NCBI GenBank assembly: GCA_022605955.1
Contig: JAKCOZ010000001.1
Span: 78,294,520 to 78,358,519, forward strand
Direction: 5' to 3'
DNA length: 64,000 nucleotides
Source: Rallus limicola
Lineage: Eukaryota; Chordata; Aves; Gruiformes; Rallidae
Shown here: in pieces, positions 36,220 to 48,700 of the stretch
How the letters are laid out: the number at the start of each line of letters is the position of its first letter
Position numbering within the stretch: position 1 is the first letter of the stretch
The notes under the pieces: model-generated
Seen by the model: only the letters and a program-made list of their open reading frames with translations
Told to the model about the DNA's origin: nothing
The model's database searches: none
Position numbers and translations under genes: made by a program

Positions 36220-39190
36220 GAGAGTCAAAGTGACAGGGTCTGCTCGTGTGTCCTGTTAGGAGGTTTCAGACAAGCTATGCCTTTCAGGCCTAGCTTCTTT
36301 ACTTTGGGAGTTATTGCTGGACGTTTAGCATGTTTTGAACTGCAGTCTGCTAGGGCCGAGAAAAGCACCGTAGGAGGTTCCAGGCATGTTCCCTCTTTCC
36401 AGGCAAAGGAAAAGGCTGAGAGCCAAAGTGACAGGGTCTGCTCGTGTGTCCTGTCAGGAGGTTTCAGACAAGCTATGCCTTTCAGGCCTAGCTTCTTTAC
36501 TTTGGGAGTTATTGCTGGACGTTTAGCATGTTTTGAACTGCAGTCTGCTAGGGCCGAGAAAAGCACCGTAGGAGGTTCCAGGCATGTTCCCTCTTTCCAG
36601 GCAAAGGAAAAGGCTGAGAGCCAAAGTGACAGGGTCTGCTCGTGTGTCCTGTTAGGAGGTTTCAGACAAGCTATGCCTTTCAGGCCTAGCTTCTTTACTT
36701 TGGGAGTTATTGCTGGACGTTTAGCATGTTTTGAACTGCAGTCTGCTAGGGCCGAGAAAAGCACCGTAGGAGGTTCCAGGCATGTTCCCTCTTTCCAGGC
36801 AAAGGAAAAGGCTGAGAGCCAAAGTGACATGGTCTGCTCGTGTGTCCTGTTAGGAGGTTTCAGACAAGCTATGCCTTTCAGGCCTAGCTTCTTTACTTTG
36901 GGGAGTTATTGCTGGACGTTTAGCATGTTTTGAACTGCAGTCTGCTAGGGCCGAGAAAAGCACCGTAGGAGGTTCCAGGCATGTTCCCTCTTTCCAGGCA
37001 AAGGAAAAGGCTGATAGTCAAAGTGACAGGGTCTGCTCGTGTGTCCTGTTAGGAGGTTTCAGACAAGCTATGCCTTTCAGGCCTAGCTTCTTTACTTTGG
37101 GAGTTATTGCTGGACGTTTAGCATGTTTTGAACTGCAGTCTGCTAGGGCCGAGAAAAGCACCGTAGGAGGTTCCAGGCATGTTCCCTCTTTCCAGGCAAA
37201 GGAAAAGGCTGAGAGCCAAAGTGACAGGGTCTGCTCGTGTGTCCTGTTAGGAGGTTTCAGACAAGCTATGCCTTTCAGGCCTAGCTTCTTTACTTTGGGA
37301 GTTATTGCTGGACGTTTAGCATGTTTTGAACTGCAGTCTGCTAGGGCCGAGAAAAGCACCGTAGGAGGTTCCAGGCATGTTCCCTCTTTCCAGGCAAAGG
37401 AAAAGGCTGAGAGCCAAAGTGACAGGGTCTGCTCGTGTGTCCTGTTAGGAGGTTTCAGACGAGCTATGCCTTTCAGGCCTAGCTTCTTTACTTTGGGAGT
37501 TATTGCTGGACGTTTAGCATGTTTTGAACTGCAGTCTGCTAGGGCCGAGAAAAGCACCGTAGGAGGTTCCAGGCATGTTCCCTCTTTCCAGGCAAAGGAA
37601 AAGGCTGAGAGCCAAAGTGACAGGGTCTGCTCGTGTGTCCTGTTAGGAGGTTTCAGACAAGCTATGCCTTTCAGGCCTAGCTTCTTTACTTTGGGAGTTA
37701 TTGCTGGACGTTTAGCATGTTTTGAACTGCAGTCTGCTAGGGCCGAGAAAAGCACCGTAGGAGGTTCCAGGCATGTTCCCTCTTTCCAGGCAAAGGAAAA
37801 GGCTGAGAGCCAAAGTGACAGGGTCTGCTCGTGTGTCCTGTTAGGAGGTTTCAGACGAGCTATGCCTTTCAGGCCTAGCTTCTTTACTTTGGGAGTTATT
37901 GCTGGACGTTTAGCATGTTTTGAACTGCAGTCTGCTAGGGCCGAGAAAAGCACCGTAGGAGGTTCCAGGCATGTTCCCTCTTTCCAGGCAAAGGAAAAGG
38001 CTGAGAGCCAAAGTGACAGGGTCTGCTCGTGTGTCCTGTTAGGAGGTTTCAGACAAGCTATGCCTTTCAGGCCTAGCTTCTTTACTTTGGGAGTTATTGC
38101 TGGACGTTTAGCATGTTTTGAACTGCAGTCTGCTAGGGCCGAGAAAAGCACCGTAGGAGGTTCCAGGCATGTTCCCTCTTTCCAGGCAAAGGAAAAGGCT
38201 GAGAGCCAAAGTGACAGGGTCTGCTCGTGTGTCCTGTTAGGAGGTTTCAGACAAGCTATGCCTTTCAGGCCTAGCTTCTTTACTTTGGGAGTTATTGCTG
38301 GACGTTTAGCATGTTTTGAACTGCAGTCTGCTAGGGCCGAGAAAAGCACCGTAGGAGGTTCCAGGCATGTTCCCTCTTTCCAGGCAAAGGAAAAGGCTGA
38401 GAGCCAAAGTGACAGGGTCTGCTCGTGTGTCCTGTTAGGAGGTTTCAGACGAGCTATGCCTTTCAGGCCTAGCTTCTTTACTTTGGAAGTTATTGCTGGA
38501 CGTTTAGCATGTTTTGAACTGCTGTCTGCTAGGGCCGAGAAAAGCACCGTAGGAGGTTCCAGGCATGTTCCCTCTTTCCAGGCAAAGGAAAAGGCTGACA
38601 GCCAAAGTGACAGGGTCTGCTCGTGTGTCCTGTTAGGAGGTTTCAGACGAGCTATGCCTTTCAGGCCTAGCTTCTTTACTTTGGGAGTTATTGCTGGACG
38701 TTTAGCATGTTTTGAACTGCAGTCTGCTAGGGCCGAGAAAAGCACCGTAGGAGGTTCCAGGCATGTTCCCTCTTTCCAGGCAAAGGAAAAGGCTGAGAGC
38801 CAAAGTGACAGGGTCTGCTCGTGTGTCCTGTTAGGAGGTTTCAGACAAGCTATGCCTTTCAGGCCTAGCTTCTTTACTTTGGGAGTTATTGCTGGACGTT
38901 TAGCATGTTTTGAACTGCAGTCTGCTAGGGCCGAGAAAAGCACCGTAGGAGGTTCCAGGCATGTTCCCTCTTTCCAGGCAAAGGAAAAGGCTGAGAGCCA
39001 AAGTGACAGGGTCTGCTCGTGTGTCCTGTCAGGAGGTTTCAGACAAGCTATGCCTTTCAGGCCTAGCTTCTTTACTTTGGGAGTTATTGCTGGACGTTTA
39101 GCATGTTTTGAACTGCAGTCTGCTAGGGCCGAGAAAAGCACCGTAGGAGGTTCCAGGCATGTTCCCTCTTTCCAGGCAAAGGAAAAGGAT
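36220..39190 (+). repeat. 14-unit HOR, expanded next copy (2971 bp, 15 units)
   Basis: It begins like the previous copy (GAGAGTC, CTGTCAGG, plain, GACATGG, GATAGTC, A, G). It has two extra units, a G/A dimer, before the TTTGGAAGTT unit at 38399. It ends at the CTGTCAGG unit without the deleted unit; a GATAGTC unit follows directly at 39191. It also holds the 199-bp unit at 36814. Confidence 0.8.
36814..37012 (+). repeat. 199-bp unit with a 1-bp insertion
   Basis: One extra G makes ACTTTGGGGAG from ACTTTGGGAG near 36900. The unit also carries GACATGG. The equivalent unit of the preceding higher-order block (34047-34244) is 198 bp, so the insertion is private to this copy. Confidence 0.9.
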
Positions 39191-39982
39191 GATAGTCAAA
39201 GTGACAGGGTCTGCTCGTGTGTCCTGTTAGGAGGTTTCAGACAAGCTATGCCTTTCAGGCCTAGCTTCTTTACTTTGGGAGTTATTGCTGGACGTTTAGC
39301 ATGTTTTGAACTGCAGTCTGCTAGGGCCGAGAAAAGCACCGTAGGAGGTTCCAGGCATGTTCCCTCTTTCCAGGCAAAGGAAAAGGCTGAGAGCCAAAGT
39401 GACAGGGTCTGCTCGTGTGTCCTGTTAGGAGGTTTCAGACAAGCTATGCCTTTCAGGCCTAGCTTCTTTACTTTGGGAGTTATTGCTGGACGTTTAGCAT
39501 GTTTTGAACTGCAGTCTGCTAGGGCCGAGAAAAGCACCGTAGGAGGTTCCAGGCATGTTCCCTCTTTCCAGGCAAAGGAAAAGGCTGAGAGCCAAAGTGA
39601 CAGGGTCTGCTCGTGTGTCCTGTTAGGAGGTTTCAGACGAGCTATGCCTTTCAGGCCTAGCTTCTTTACTTTGGGAGTTATTGCTGGACGTTTAGCATGT
39701 TTTGAACTGCAGTCTGCTAGGGCCGAGAAAAGCACCGTAGGAGGTTCCAGGCATGTTCCCTCTTTCCAGGCAAAGGAAAAGGCTGAGAGCCAAAGTGACA
39801 GGGTCTGCTCGTGTGTCCTGTTAGGAGGTTTCAGACGAGCTATGCCTTTCAGGCCTAGCTTCTTTCCTTTGGGAGTTATTACTGGACGTTTAGCATGTTT
39901 TGAACTGCAGTCTGCTAGGGCCGAGAAAAGCACCGTAGGAGGTTCCAGGCATGTTCCCTCTTTCCAGGCAAAGGAAAAGGCT

Positions 39983-41170
39983 GAGAGCCAAAGTGACAGG
40001 GTCTGCTCGTGTGTCCTGTTAGGAGGTTTCAGACAAGCTATGCCTTTCAGGCCTAGCTTCTTTACTTTGGGAGTTATTGCTGGACGTTTAGCATGTTTTG
40101 AACTGCAGTCTGCTAGGGCCGAGAAAAGCACCGTAGGAGGTTCCAGGCATGTTCCCTCTTTCCAGGCAAAGGAAAAGGCTGAGAGCCAAAGTGACAGGGT
40201 CTGCTCGTGTGTCCTGTTAGGAGGTTTCAGACGAGCTATGCCTTTCAGGCCTAGCTTCTTTACTTTGGGAGTTATTGCTGGACGTTTAGCATGTTTTGAA
40301 CTGCAGTCTGCTAGGGCCGAGAAAAGCACCGTAGGAGGTTCCAGGCATGTTCCCTCTTTCCAGGCAAAGGAAAAGGCTGAGAGCCAAAGTGACAGGGTCT
40401 GCTCGTGTGTCCTGTTAGGAGGTTTCAGACAAGCTATGCCTTTCAGGCCTAGCTTCTTTACTTTGGGAGTTATTGCTGGACGTTTAGCATGTTTTGAACT
40501 GCAGTCTGCTAGGGCCGAGAAAAGCACCGTAGGAGGTTCCAGGCATGTTCCCTCTTTCCAGGCAAAGGAAAAGGCTGAGAGCCAAAGTGACAGGGTCTGC
40601 TCGTGTGTCCTGTTAGGAGGTTTCAGACGAGCTATGCCTTTCAGGCCTAGCTTCTTTACTTTGGGAGTTATTGCTGGACGTTTAGCATGTTTTGAACTGC
40701 AGTCTGCTAGGGCCGAGAAAAGCACCGTAGGAGGTTCCAGGCATGTTCCCTCTTTCCAGGCAAAGGAAAAGGCTGAGAGCCAAAGTGACAGGGTCTGCTC
40801 GTGTGTCCTGTTAGGAGGTTTCAGACAAGCTATGCCTTTCAGGCCTAGCTTCTTTACTTTGGGAGTTATTGCTGGACGTTTAGCATGTTTTGAACTGCAG
40901 TCTGCTAGGGCCGAGAAAAGCACCGTAGGAGGTTCCAGGCATGTTCCCTCTTTCCAGGCAAAGGAAAAGGCTGAGAGCCAAAGTGACAGGGTCTGCTCGT
41001 GTGTCCTGTTAGGAGGTTTCAGACGAGCTATGCCTTTCAGGCCTAGCTTCTTTACTTTGGGAGTTATTGCTGGACGTTTAGCATGTTTTGAACTGCAGTC
41101 TGCTAGGGCCGAGAAAAGCACCGTAGGAGGTTCCAGGCATGTTCCCTCTTTCCAGGCAAAGGAAAAGGCT
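39983..41170 (+). repeat. Dimeric (396-bp) HOR, three dimers
   Basis: Six units alternate A, G, A, G, A, G at offset 53, giving three 396-bp dimers. It is flanked by a TTTCCTTTGG unit with ATTACTGG (39785) and a GAACTGCTGTC unit (41171). Confidence 0.55.
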
Positions 41171-42155
41171 GAGAGCCAAAGTGACAGGGTCTGCTCGTGT
41201 GTCCTGTTAGGAGGTTTCAGACAAGCTATGCCTTTCAGGCCTAGCTTCTTTACTTTGGGAGTTATTGCTGGACGTTTAGCATGTTTTGAACTGCTGTCTG
41301 CTAGGGCCGAGAAAAGCACCGTAGGAGGTTCCAGGCATGTTCCCTCTTTCCAGGCAAAGGAAAAGGCTGAGAGCCAAAGTGACAGGGTCTGCTCGTGTGT
41401 CCTGTTAGGAGGTTTCAGACGAGCTATGCCTTTCAGGCCTAGCTTCTTTACTTTGGGAGTTATTGCTTGACGTTTAGCATGTTTTGAACTGCAGTCTGCT
41501 AGGGCCGAGAAAAGCACCGTAGGAGGTTCCAGGCATGTTCCCTCTTTCCAGGCAAAGGAAAAGGCTGAGAGCCAAAGTGACAGGGTCTGCTCGTGTGTCC
41601 TGTTAGGAGGTTTCAGACAAGCTATGCCTTTCAGGCCTAGCTTCTTTGGGAGTTATTGCTGGACGTTTAGCATGTTTTGAACTGCAGTCTGCTAGGGCCG
41701 AGAAAAGCACCGTAGGAGGTTCCAGGCATGTTCCCTCTTTCCAGGCAAAGGAAAAGGCTGAGAGTCAAAGTGACAGGGTCTGCTCGTGTGTCCTGTTAGG
41801 AGGTTTCAGACAAGCTATGCCTTTCAGGCCTAGCTTCTTTACTTTGGGAGTTATTGCTGGACGTTTAGCATGTTTTGAACTGCAGTCTGCTAGGGCCGAG
41901 AAAAGCACCGTAGGAGGTTCCAGGCATGTTCCCTCTTTCCAGGCAAAGGAAAAGGCTGAGAGCCAAAGTGACAGGGTCTGCTCGTGTGTCCTGTCAGGAG
42001 GTTTCAGACAAGCTATGCCTTTCAGGCCTAGCTTCTTTACTTTGGGAGTTATTGCTGGACGTTTAGCATGTTTTGAACTGCAGTCTGCTAGGGCCGAGAA
42101 AAGCACCGTAGGAGGTTCCAGGCATGTTCCCTCTTTCCAGGCAAAGGAAAAGGCT
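41171..42155 (+). repeat. Five-unit cassette, first copy (13-unit spacing)
   Basis: The order is GAACTGCTGTC (without TTTGGAAGTT); GCTTGACG; 193-bp deleted unit; GAGAGTC; CTGTCAGG. It measures 985 bp and recurs at 43740-44724 with 2569-bp spacing. Confidence 0.8.
41567..41759 (+). repeat. 193-bp unit with the 5-bp deletion (4 of 10)
   Basis: Same deletion. It is preceded by a unit with GCTTGACG (stop-creating) and followed by GAGAGTC and CTGTCAGG units. Confidence 0.95.
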
Positions 42156-43739
42156 GAGAGCCAAAGTGACAGGGTCTGCTCGTGTGTCCTGTTAGGAGGT
42201 TTCAGACAAGCTATGCCTTTCAGGCCTAGCTTCTTTACTTTGGGAGTTATTGCTGGACGTTTAGCATGTTTTGAACTGCAGTCTGCTAGGGCCGAGAAAA
42301 GCACCGTAGGAGGTTCCAGGCATGTTCCCTCTTTCCAGGCAAAGGAAAAGGCTGAGAGCCAAAGTGACAGGGTCTGCTCGTGTGTCCTGTTAGGAGGTTT
42401 CAGACAAGCTATGCCTTTCAGGCCTAGCTTCTTTACTTTGGGAGTTATTGCTGGACGTTTAGCATGTTTTGAACTGCAGTCTGCTAGGGCCGAGAAAAGC
42501 ACCGTAGGAGGTTCCAGGCATGTTCCCTCTTTCCAGGCAAAGGAAAAGGCTGAGAGCCAAAGTGACAGGGTCTGCTCGTGTGTCCTGTTAGGAGGTTTCA
42601 GACGAGCTATGCCTTTCAGGCCTAGCTTCTTTCCTTTGGGAGTTATTGCTGGACGTTTAGCATGTTTTGAACTGCAGTCTGCTAGGGCCGAGAAAAGCAC
42701 CGTAGGAGGTTCCAGGCATGTTCCCTCTTTCCAGGCAAAGGAAAAGGCTGAGAGCCAAAGTGACAGGGTCTGCTCGTGTGTCCTGTTAGGAGGTTTCAGA
42801 CGAGCTATGCCTTTCAGGCCTAGCTTCTTTACTTTGGGAGTTATTGCTGGACGTTTAGCATGTTTTGACCTGCAGTCTGCTAGGGCCGAGAAAAGCACCG
42901 TAGGAGGTTCCAGGCATGTTCCCTCTTTCCAGGCAAAGGAAAAGGCTGACAGCCAAAGTGACAGGGTCTGCTCGTGTGTCCTGTTAGGAGGTTTCAGACG
43001 AGCTATGCCTTTCAGGCCTAGCTTCTTTACTTTGGGAGTTATTGCTGGACGTTTAGCATGTTTTGAACTGCAGTCTGCTAGGGCCGAGAAAAGCACCGTA
43101 GGAGGTTCCAGGCATGTTCCCTCTTTCCAGGCAAAGGAAAAGGCTGAGAGCCAAAGTGACAGGGTCTGCTCGTGTGTCCTGTTAGGAGGTTTCAGACAAG
43201 CTATGCCTTTCAGGCCTAGCTTCTTTACTTTGGGAGTTATTGCTGGACGTTTAGCATGTTTTGAACTGCAGTCTGCTAGGGCCGAGAAAAGCACCGTAGG
43301 AGGTTCCAGGCATGTTCCCTCTTTCCAGGCAAAGGAAAAGGCTGAGAGCCAAAGTGACAGGGTCTGCTCGTGTGTCCTGTCAGGAGGTTTCAGACGAGCT
43401 ATGCCTTTCAGGCCTAGCTTCTTTACTTTGGGAGTTATTGCTGGACGTTTAGCATGTTTTGAACTGCAGTCTGCTAGGGCCGAGAAAAGCACCGTAGGAG
43501 GTTCCAGGCATGTTCCCTCTTTCCAGGCAAAGGAAAAGGCTGAGAGCCAAAGTGACAGGGTCTGCTCGTGTGTCCTGTTAGGAGGTTTCAGACGAGCTAT
43601 GCCTTTCAGGCCTAGCTTCTTTACTTTGGGAGTTATTGCTGGACGTTTAGCATGTTTTGAACTGCAGTCTGCTAGGGCCGAGAAAAGCACCGTAGGAGGT
43701 TCCAGGCATGTTCCCTCTTTCCAGGCAAAGGAAAAGGCT

Positions 43740-44724
43740 GAGAGCCAAAGTGACAGGGTCTGCTCGTGTGTCCTGTTAGGAGGTTTCAGACAAGCTATGC
43801 CTTTCAGGCCTAGCTTCTTTACTTTGGGAGTTATTGCTGGACGTTTAGCATGTTTTGAACTGCTGTCTGCTAGGGCCGAGAAAAGCACCGTAGGAGGTTC
43901 CAGGCATGTTCCCTCTTTCCAGGCAAAGGAAAAGGCTGAGAGCCAAAGTGACAGGGTCTGCTCGTGTGTCCTGTTAGGAGGTTTCAGACGAGCTATGCCT
44001 TTCAGGCCTAGCTTCTTTACTTTGGGAGTTATTGCTTGACGTTTAGCATGTTTTGAACTGCAGTCTGCTAGGGCCGAGAAAAGCACCGTAGGAGGTTCCA
44101 GGCATGTTCCCTCTTTCCAGGCAAAGGAAAAGGCTGAGAGCCAAAGTGACAGGGTCTGCTCGTGTGTCCTGTTAGGAGGTTTCAGACAAGCTATGCCTTT
44201 CAGGCCTAGCTTCTTTGGGAGTTATTGCTGGACGTTTAGCATGTTTTGAACTGCAGTCTGCTAGGGCCGAGAAAAGCACCGTAGGAGGTTCCAGGCATGT
44301 TCCCTCTTTCCAGGCAAAGGAAAAGGCTGAGAGTCAAAGTGACAGGGTCTGCTCGTGTGTCCTGTTAGGAGGTTTCAGACAAGCTATGCCTTTCAGGCCT
44401 AGCTTCTTTACTTTGGGAGTTATTGCTGGACGTTTAGCATGTTTTGAACTGCAGTCTGCTAGGGCCGAGAAAAGCACCGTAGGAGGTTCCAGGCATGTTC
44501 CCTCTTTCCAGGCAAAGGAAAAGGCTGAGAGCCAAAGTGACAGGGTCTGCTCGTGTGTCCTGTCAGGAGGTTTCAGACAAGCTATGCCTTTCAGGCCTAG
44601 CTTCTTTACTTTGGGAGTTATTGCTGGACGTTTAGCATGTTTTGAACTGCAGTCTGCTAGGGCCGAGAAAAGCACCGTAGGAGGTTCCAGGCATGTTCCC
44701 TCTTTCCAGGCAAAGGAAAAGGCT
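43740..44724 (+). repeat. Five-unit cassette, second copy (13-unit spacing)
   Basis: Same five markers in the same order as 41171-42155, also 985 bp. A shorter relic (GCTTGACG, deleted unit, GAGAGTC) follows at 45121-45709. Confidence 0.8.
44136..44328 (+). repeat. 193-bp unit with the 5-bp deletion (5 of 10)
   Basis: Same deletion, lying 2569 bp (13 x 198 - 5) after the previous one. Its neighbours on both sides match: GCTTGACG before, GAGAGTC then CTGTCAGG after. Confidence 0.95.
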
Positions 44725-45120
44725 GAGAGCCAAAGTGACATGGTCTGCTCGTGTGTCCTGTTAGGAGGTTTCAGACAAGCTATGCCTTTCAGGCCTAGCT
44801 TCTTTACTTTGGGAGTTATTGCTGGACGTTTAGCATGTTTTGAACTGCAGTCTGCTAGGGCCGAGAAAAGCACCGTAGGAGGTTCCAGGCATGTTCCCTC
44901 TTTCCAGGCAAAGGAAAAGGCTGAGAGCCAAAGTGACAGGGTCTGCTCGTGTGCCCTGTCAGGAGGTTTCAGACAAGCTATGCCTTTCAGGCCTAGCTTC
45001 TTTACTTTGGGAGTTATTGCTGGACGTTTAGCATGTTTTGAACTGCAGTCTGCTAGGGCCGAGAAAAGCACCGTAGGAGGTTCCAGGCATTTTCCCTCTT
45101 TCCAGGCAAAGGAAAAGGCT

Positions 45121-45709
45121 GAGAGCCAAAGTGACAGGGTCTGCTCGTGTGTCCTGTTAGGAGGTTTCAGACGAGCTATGCCTTTCAGGCCTAGCTTCTT
45201 TACTTTGGGAGTTATTGCTTGACGTTTAGCATGTTTTGAACTGCAGTCTGCTAGGGCCGAGAAAAGCACCGTAGGAGGTTCCAGGCATGTTCCCTCTTTC
45301 CAGGCAAAGGAAAAGGCTGAGAGCCAAAGTGACAGGGTCTGCTCGTGTGTCCTGTTAGGAGGTTTCAGACAAGCTATGCCTTTCAGGCCTAGCTTCTTTG
45401 GGAGTTATTGCTGGACGTTTAGCATGTTTTGAACTGCAGTCTGCTAGGGCCGAGAAAAGCACCGTAGGAGGTTCCAGGCATGTTCCCTCTTTCCAGGCAA
45501 AGGAAAAGGCTGAGAGTCAAAGTGACAGGGTCTGCTCGTGTGTCCTGTTAGGAGGTTTCAGACGAGCTATGCCTTTCAGGCCTAGCTTCTTTACTTTGGG
45601 AGTTATTGCTTGATGTTTAGCATGTTTTGAACTGCAGTCTGCTAGGGCCGAGAAAAGCACCGTAGGAGGTTCCAGGCATGTTCCCTCTTTCCAGGCAAAG
45701 GAAAAGGCT
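45121..45709 (+). repeat. Truncated cassette relic
   Basis: A GCTTGACG unit, a 193-bp deleted unit and a GAGAGTC unit with G at 53 and GCTTGATG. This last unit looks like a recombinant: its start is of the GAGAGTC type and its middle of the stop-creating type, plus one private C to T. Confidence 0.65.
45319..45511 (+). repeat. 193-bp unit with the 5-bp deletion (6 of 10)
   Basis: Same deletion, only 1183 bp after the previous one. It is preceded by a GCTTGACG unit and followed by a GAGAGTC unit that itself carries GCTTGATG. Confidence 0.95.
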
Positions 45710-48700
45710 GAGAGCCAAAGTGACAGGGTCTGCTCGTGTGTCCTGTTAGGAGGTTTCAGACGAGCTATGCCTTTCAGGCCTAGCTTCTTTACTTTGGGAG
45801 TTATTGCTGGACGTTTAGCATGTTGTGAACTGCAGTCTGCTAGGGCCGAGAAAAGCACCGTAGGAGGTTCCAGGCATGTTCCCTCTTTCCAGGCAAAGGA
45901 AAAGGCTGAGAGTCAAAGTGACAGGGTCTGCTCGTGTGTCCTGTTAGGAGGTTTCAGACAAGCTATGCCTTTCAGGCCTAGCTTCTTTACTTTGGGAGTT
46001 ATTGCTGGACGTTTAGCATGTTTTGAACTGCAGTCTGCTAGGGCCGAGAAAAGCACCGTAGGAGGTTCCAGGCATGTTCCCTCTTTCCAGGCAAAGGAAA
46101 AGGCTGAGAGCCAAAGTGACAGGGTCTGCTCGTGTGTCCTGTCAGGAGGTTTCAGACAAGCTATGCCTTTCAGGCCTAGCTTCTTTACTTTGGGAGTTAT
46201 TGCTGGACGTTTAGCATGTTTTGAACTGCAGTCTGCTAGGGCCGAGAAAAGCACCGTAGGAGGTTCCAGGCATGTTCCCTCTTTCCAGGCAAAGGAAAAG
46301 GCTGAGAGCCAAAGTGACATGGTCTGCTCGTGTGTCCTGTTAGGAGGTTTCAGACAAGCTATGCCTTTCAGGCCTAGCTTCTTTACTTTGGGAGTTATTG
46401 CTGGACGTTTAGCATGTTTTGAACTGCAGTCTGCTAGGGCCGAGAAAAGCACCGTAGGAGGTTCCAGGCATGTTCCCTCTTTCCAGGCAAAGGAAAAGGC
46501 TGAGAGCCAAAGTGACAGGGTCTGCTCGTGTGTCCTTTTAGGAGGTTTCAGACGAGCTATGCCTTTCAGGCCTAGCTTCTTTACTTTGGGAGTTATTGCT
46601 GGACGTTTAGCATGTTTTGAACTGCAGTCTGCTAGGGCCGAGAAAAGCACCGTAGGAGGTTCCAGGCATGTTCCCTCTTTCCAGGCAAAGGAAAAGGCTG
46701 AGAGCCAAAGTGACAGGGTCTGCTCGTGTGTCCTGTTAGGAGGTTTCAGACGAGCTATGCCTTTCAGGCCTAGCTTCTTTACTTTGGGAGTTATTGCTGG
46801 ACGTTTAGCATGTTTTGAACTGCAGTCTGCTAGGGCCGAGAAAAGCACCGTAGGAGGTTCCAGGCATGTTCCCTCTTTCCAGGCAAAGGAAAAGGCTGAG
46901 AGCCAAAGTGACAGGGTCTGCTCGTGTGTCCTTTTAGGAGGTTTCAGACGAGCTATGCCTTTCAGGCCTAGCTTCTTTACTTTGGGAGTTATTGCTGGAC
47001 GTTTAGCATGTTTTGAACTGCAGTCTGCTAGGGCCGAGAAAAGCACCGTAGGAGGTTCCAGGCATGTTCCCTCTTTCCAGGCAAAGGAAAAGGCTGAGAG
47101 CCAAAGTGACAGGGTCTGCTCGTGTGTCCTGTTAGGAGGTTTCAGACAAGCTATGCCTTTCAGGCCTAGCTTCTTTACTTTGGGAGTTATTGCTGGACGT
47201 TTAGCATGTTTTGAACTGCAGTCTGCTAGGGCCGAGAAAAGCACCGTAGGAGGTTCCAGGCATGTTCCCTCTTTCCAGGCAAAGGAAAAGGCTGAGAGCC
47301 AAAGTGACAGGGTCTGCTCGTGTGTCCTGTTAGGAGGTTTCAGACGAGCTATGCCTTTCAGGCCTAGCTTCTTTACTTTGGGAGTTATTGCTGGACGTTT
47401 AGCATGTTTTGAACTGCAGTCTGCTAGGGCCGAGAAAAGCACCGTAGGAGGTTCCAGGCATGTTCCCTCTTTCCAGGCAAAGGAAAAGGCTGAGAGCCAA
47501 AGTGACAGGGTCTGCTCGTGTGTCCTGTTAGGAGGTTTCAGACAAGCTATGCCTTTCAGGCCTAGCTTCTTTACTTTGGGAGTTATTGCTGGACGTTTAG
47601 CATGTTTTGAACTGCAGTCTGCTAGGGCCGAGAAAAGCACCGTAGGAGGTTCCAGGCATGTTCCCTCTTTCCAGGCAAAGGAAAAGGCTGAGAGCCAAAG
47701 TGACAGGGTCTGCTCGTGTGTCCTGTTAGGAGGTTTCAGACAAGCTATGCCTTTCAGGCCTAGCTTCTTTCCTTTGGGAGTTATTGCTGGACGTTTAGCA
47801 TGTTTTGAACTGCAGTCTGCTAGGGCCGAGAAAAGCACCGTAGGAGGTTCCAGGCATGTTCCCTCTTTCCAGGCAAAGGAAAAGGCTGAGAGCCAAAGTG
47901 ACAGGGTCTGCTCGTGTGTCCTGTTAGGAGGTTTCAGACAAGCTATGCCTTTCAGGCCTAGCTTCTTTACTTTGGGAGTTATTGCTGGACGTTTAGCATG
48001 TTTTGAACTGCAGTCTGCTAGGGCCGAGAAAAGCACCGTAGGAGGTTCCAGGCATGTTCCCTCTTTCCAGGCAAAGGAAAAGGCTGAGAGCCAAAGTGAC
48101 AGGGTCTGCTCGTGTGTCCTGTTAGGAGGTTTCAGACAAGCTATGCCTTTCAGGCCTAGCTTCTTTACTTTGGGAGTTATTGCTGGACGTTTAGCATGTT
48201 TTGAACTGCAGTCTGCTAGGGCCGAGAAAAGCACCGTAGGAGGTTCCAGGCATGTTCCCTCTTTCCAGGCAAAGGAAAAGGCTGAGAGCCAAAGTGACAG
48301 GGTCTGCTCGTGTGTCCTGTTAGGAGGTTTCAGACAAGCTATGCCTTTCAGGCCTAGCTTCTTTACTTTGGGAGTTATTGCTGGACGTTTAGCATGTTTT
48401 GAACTGCAGTCTGCTAGGGCCGAGAAAAGCACCGTAGGAGGTTCCAGGCATGTTCCCTCTTTCCAGGCAAAGGAAAAGGCTGAGAGCCAAAGTGACAGGG
48501 TCTGCTCGTGTGTCCTGTTAGGAGGTTTCAGACAAGCTATGCCTTTCAGGCCTAGCTTCTTTACTTTGGGAGTTATTGCTGGACGTTTAGCATGTTTTGA
48601 ACTGCAGTCTGCTAGGGCCGAGAAAAGCACCGTAGGAGGTTCCAGGCATGTTCCCTCTTTCCAGGCAAAGGAAAAGGCTGAGAGCCAAAGTGACAGGGTC

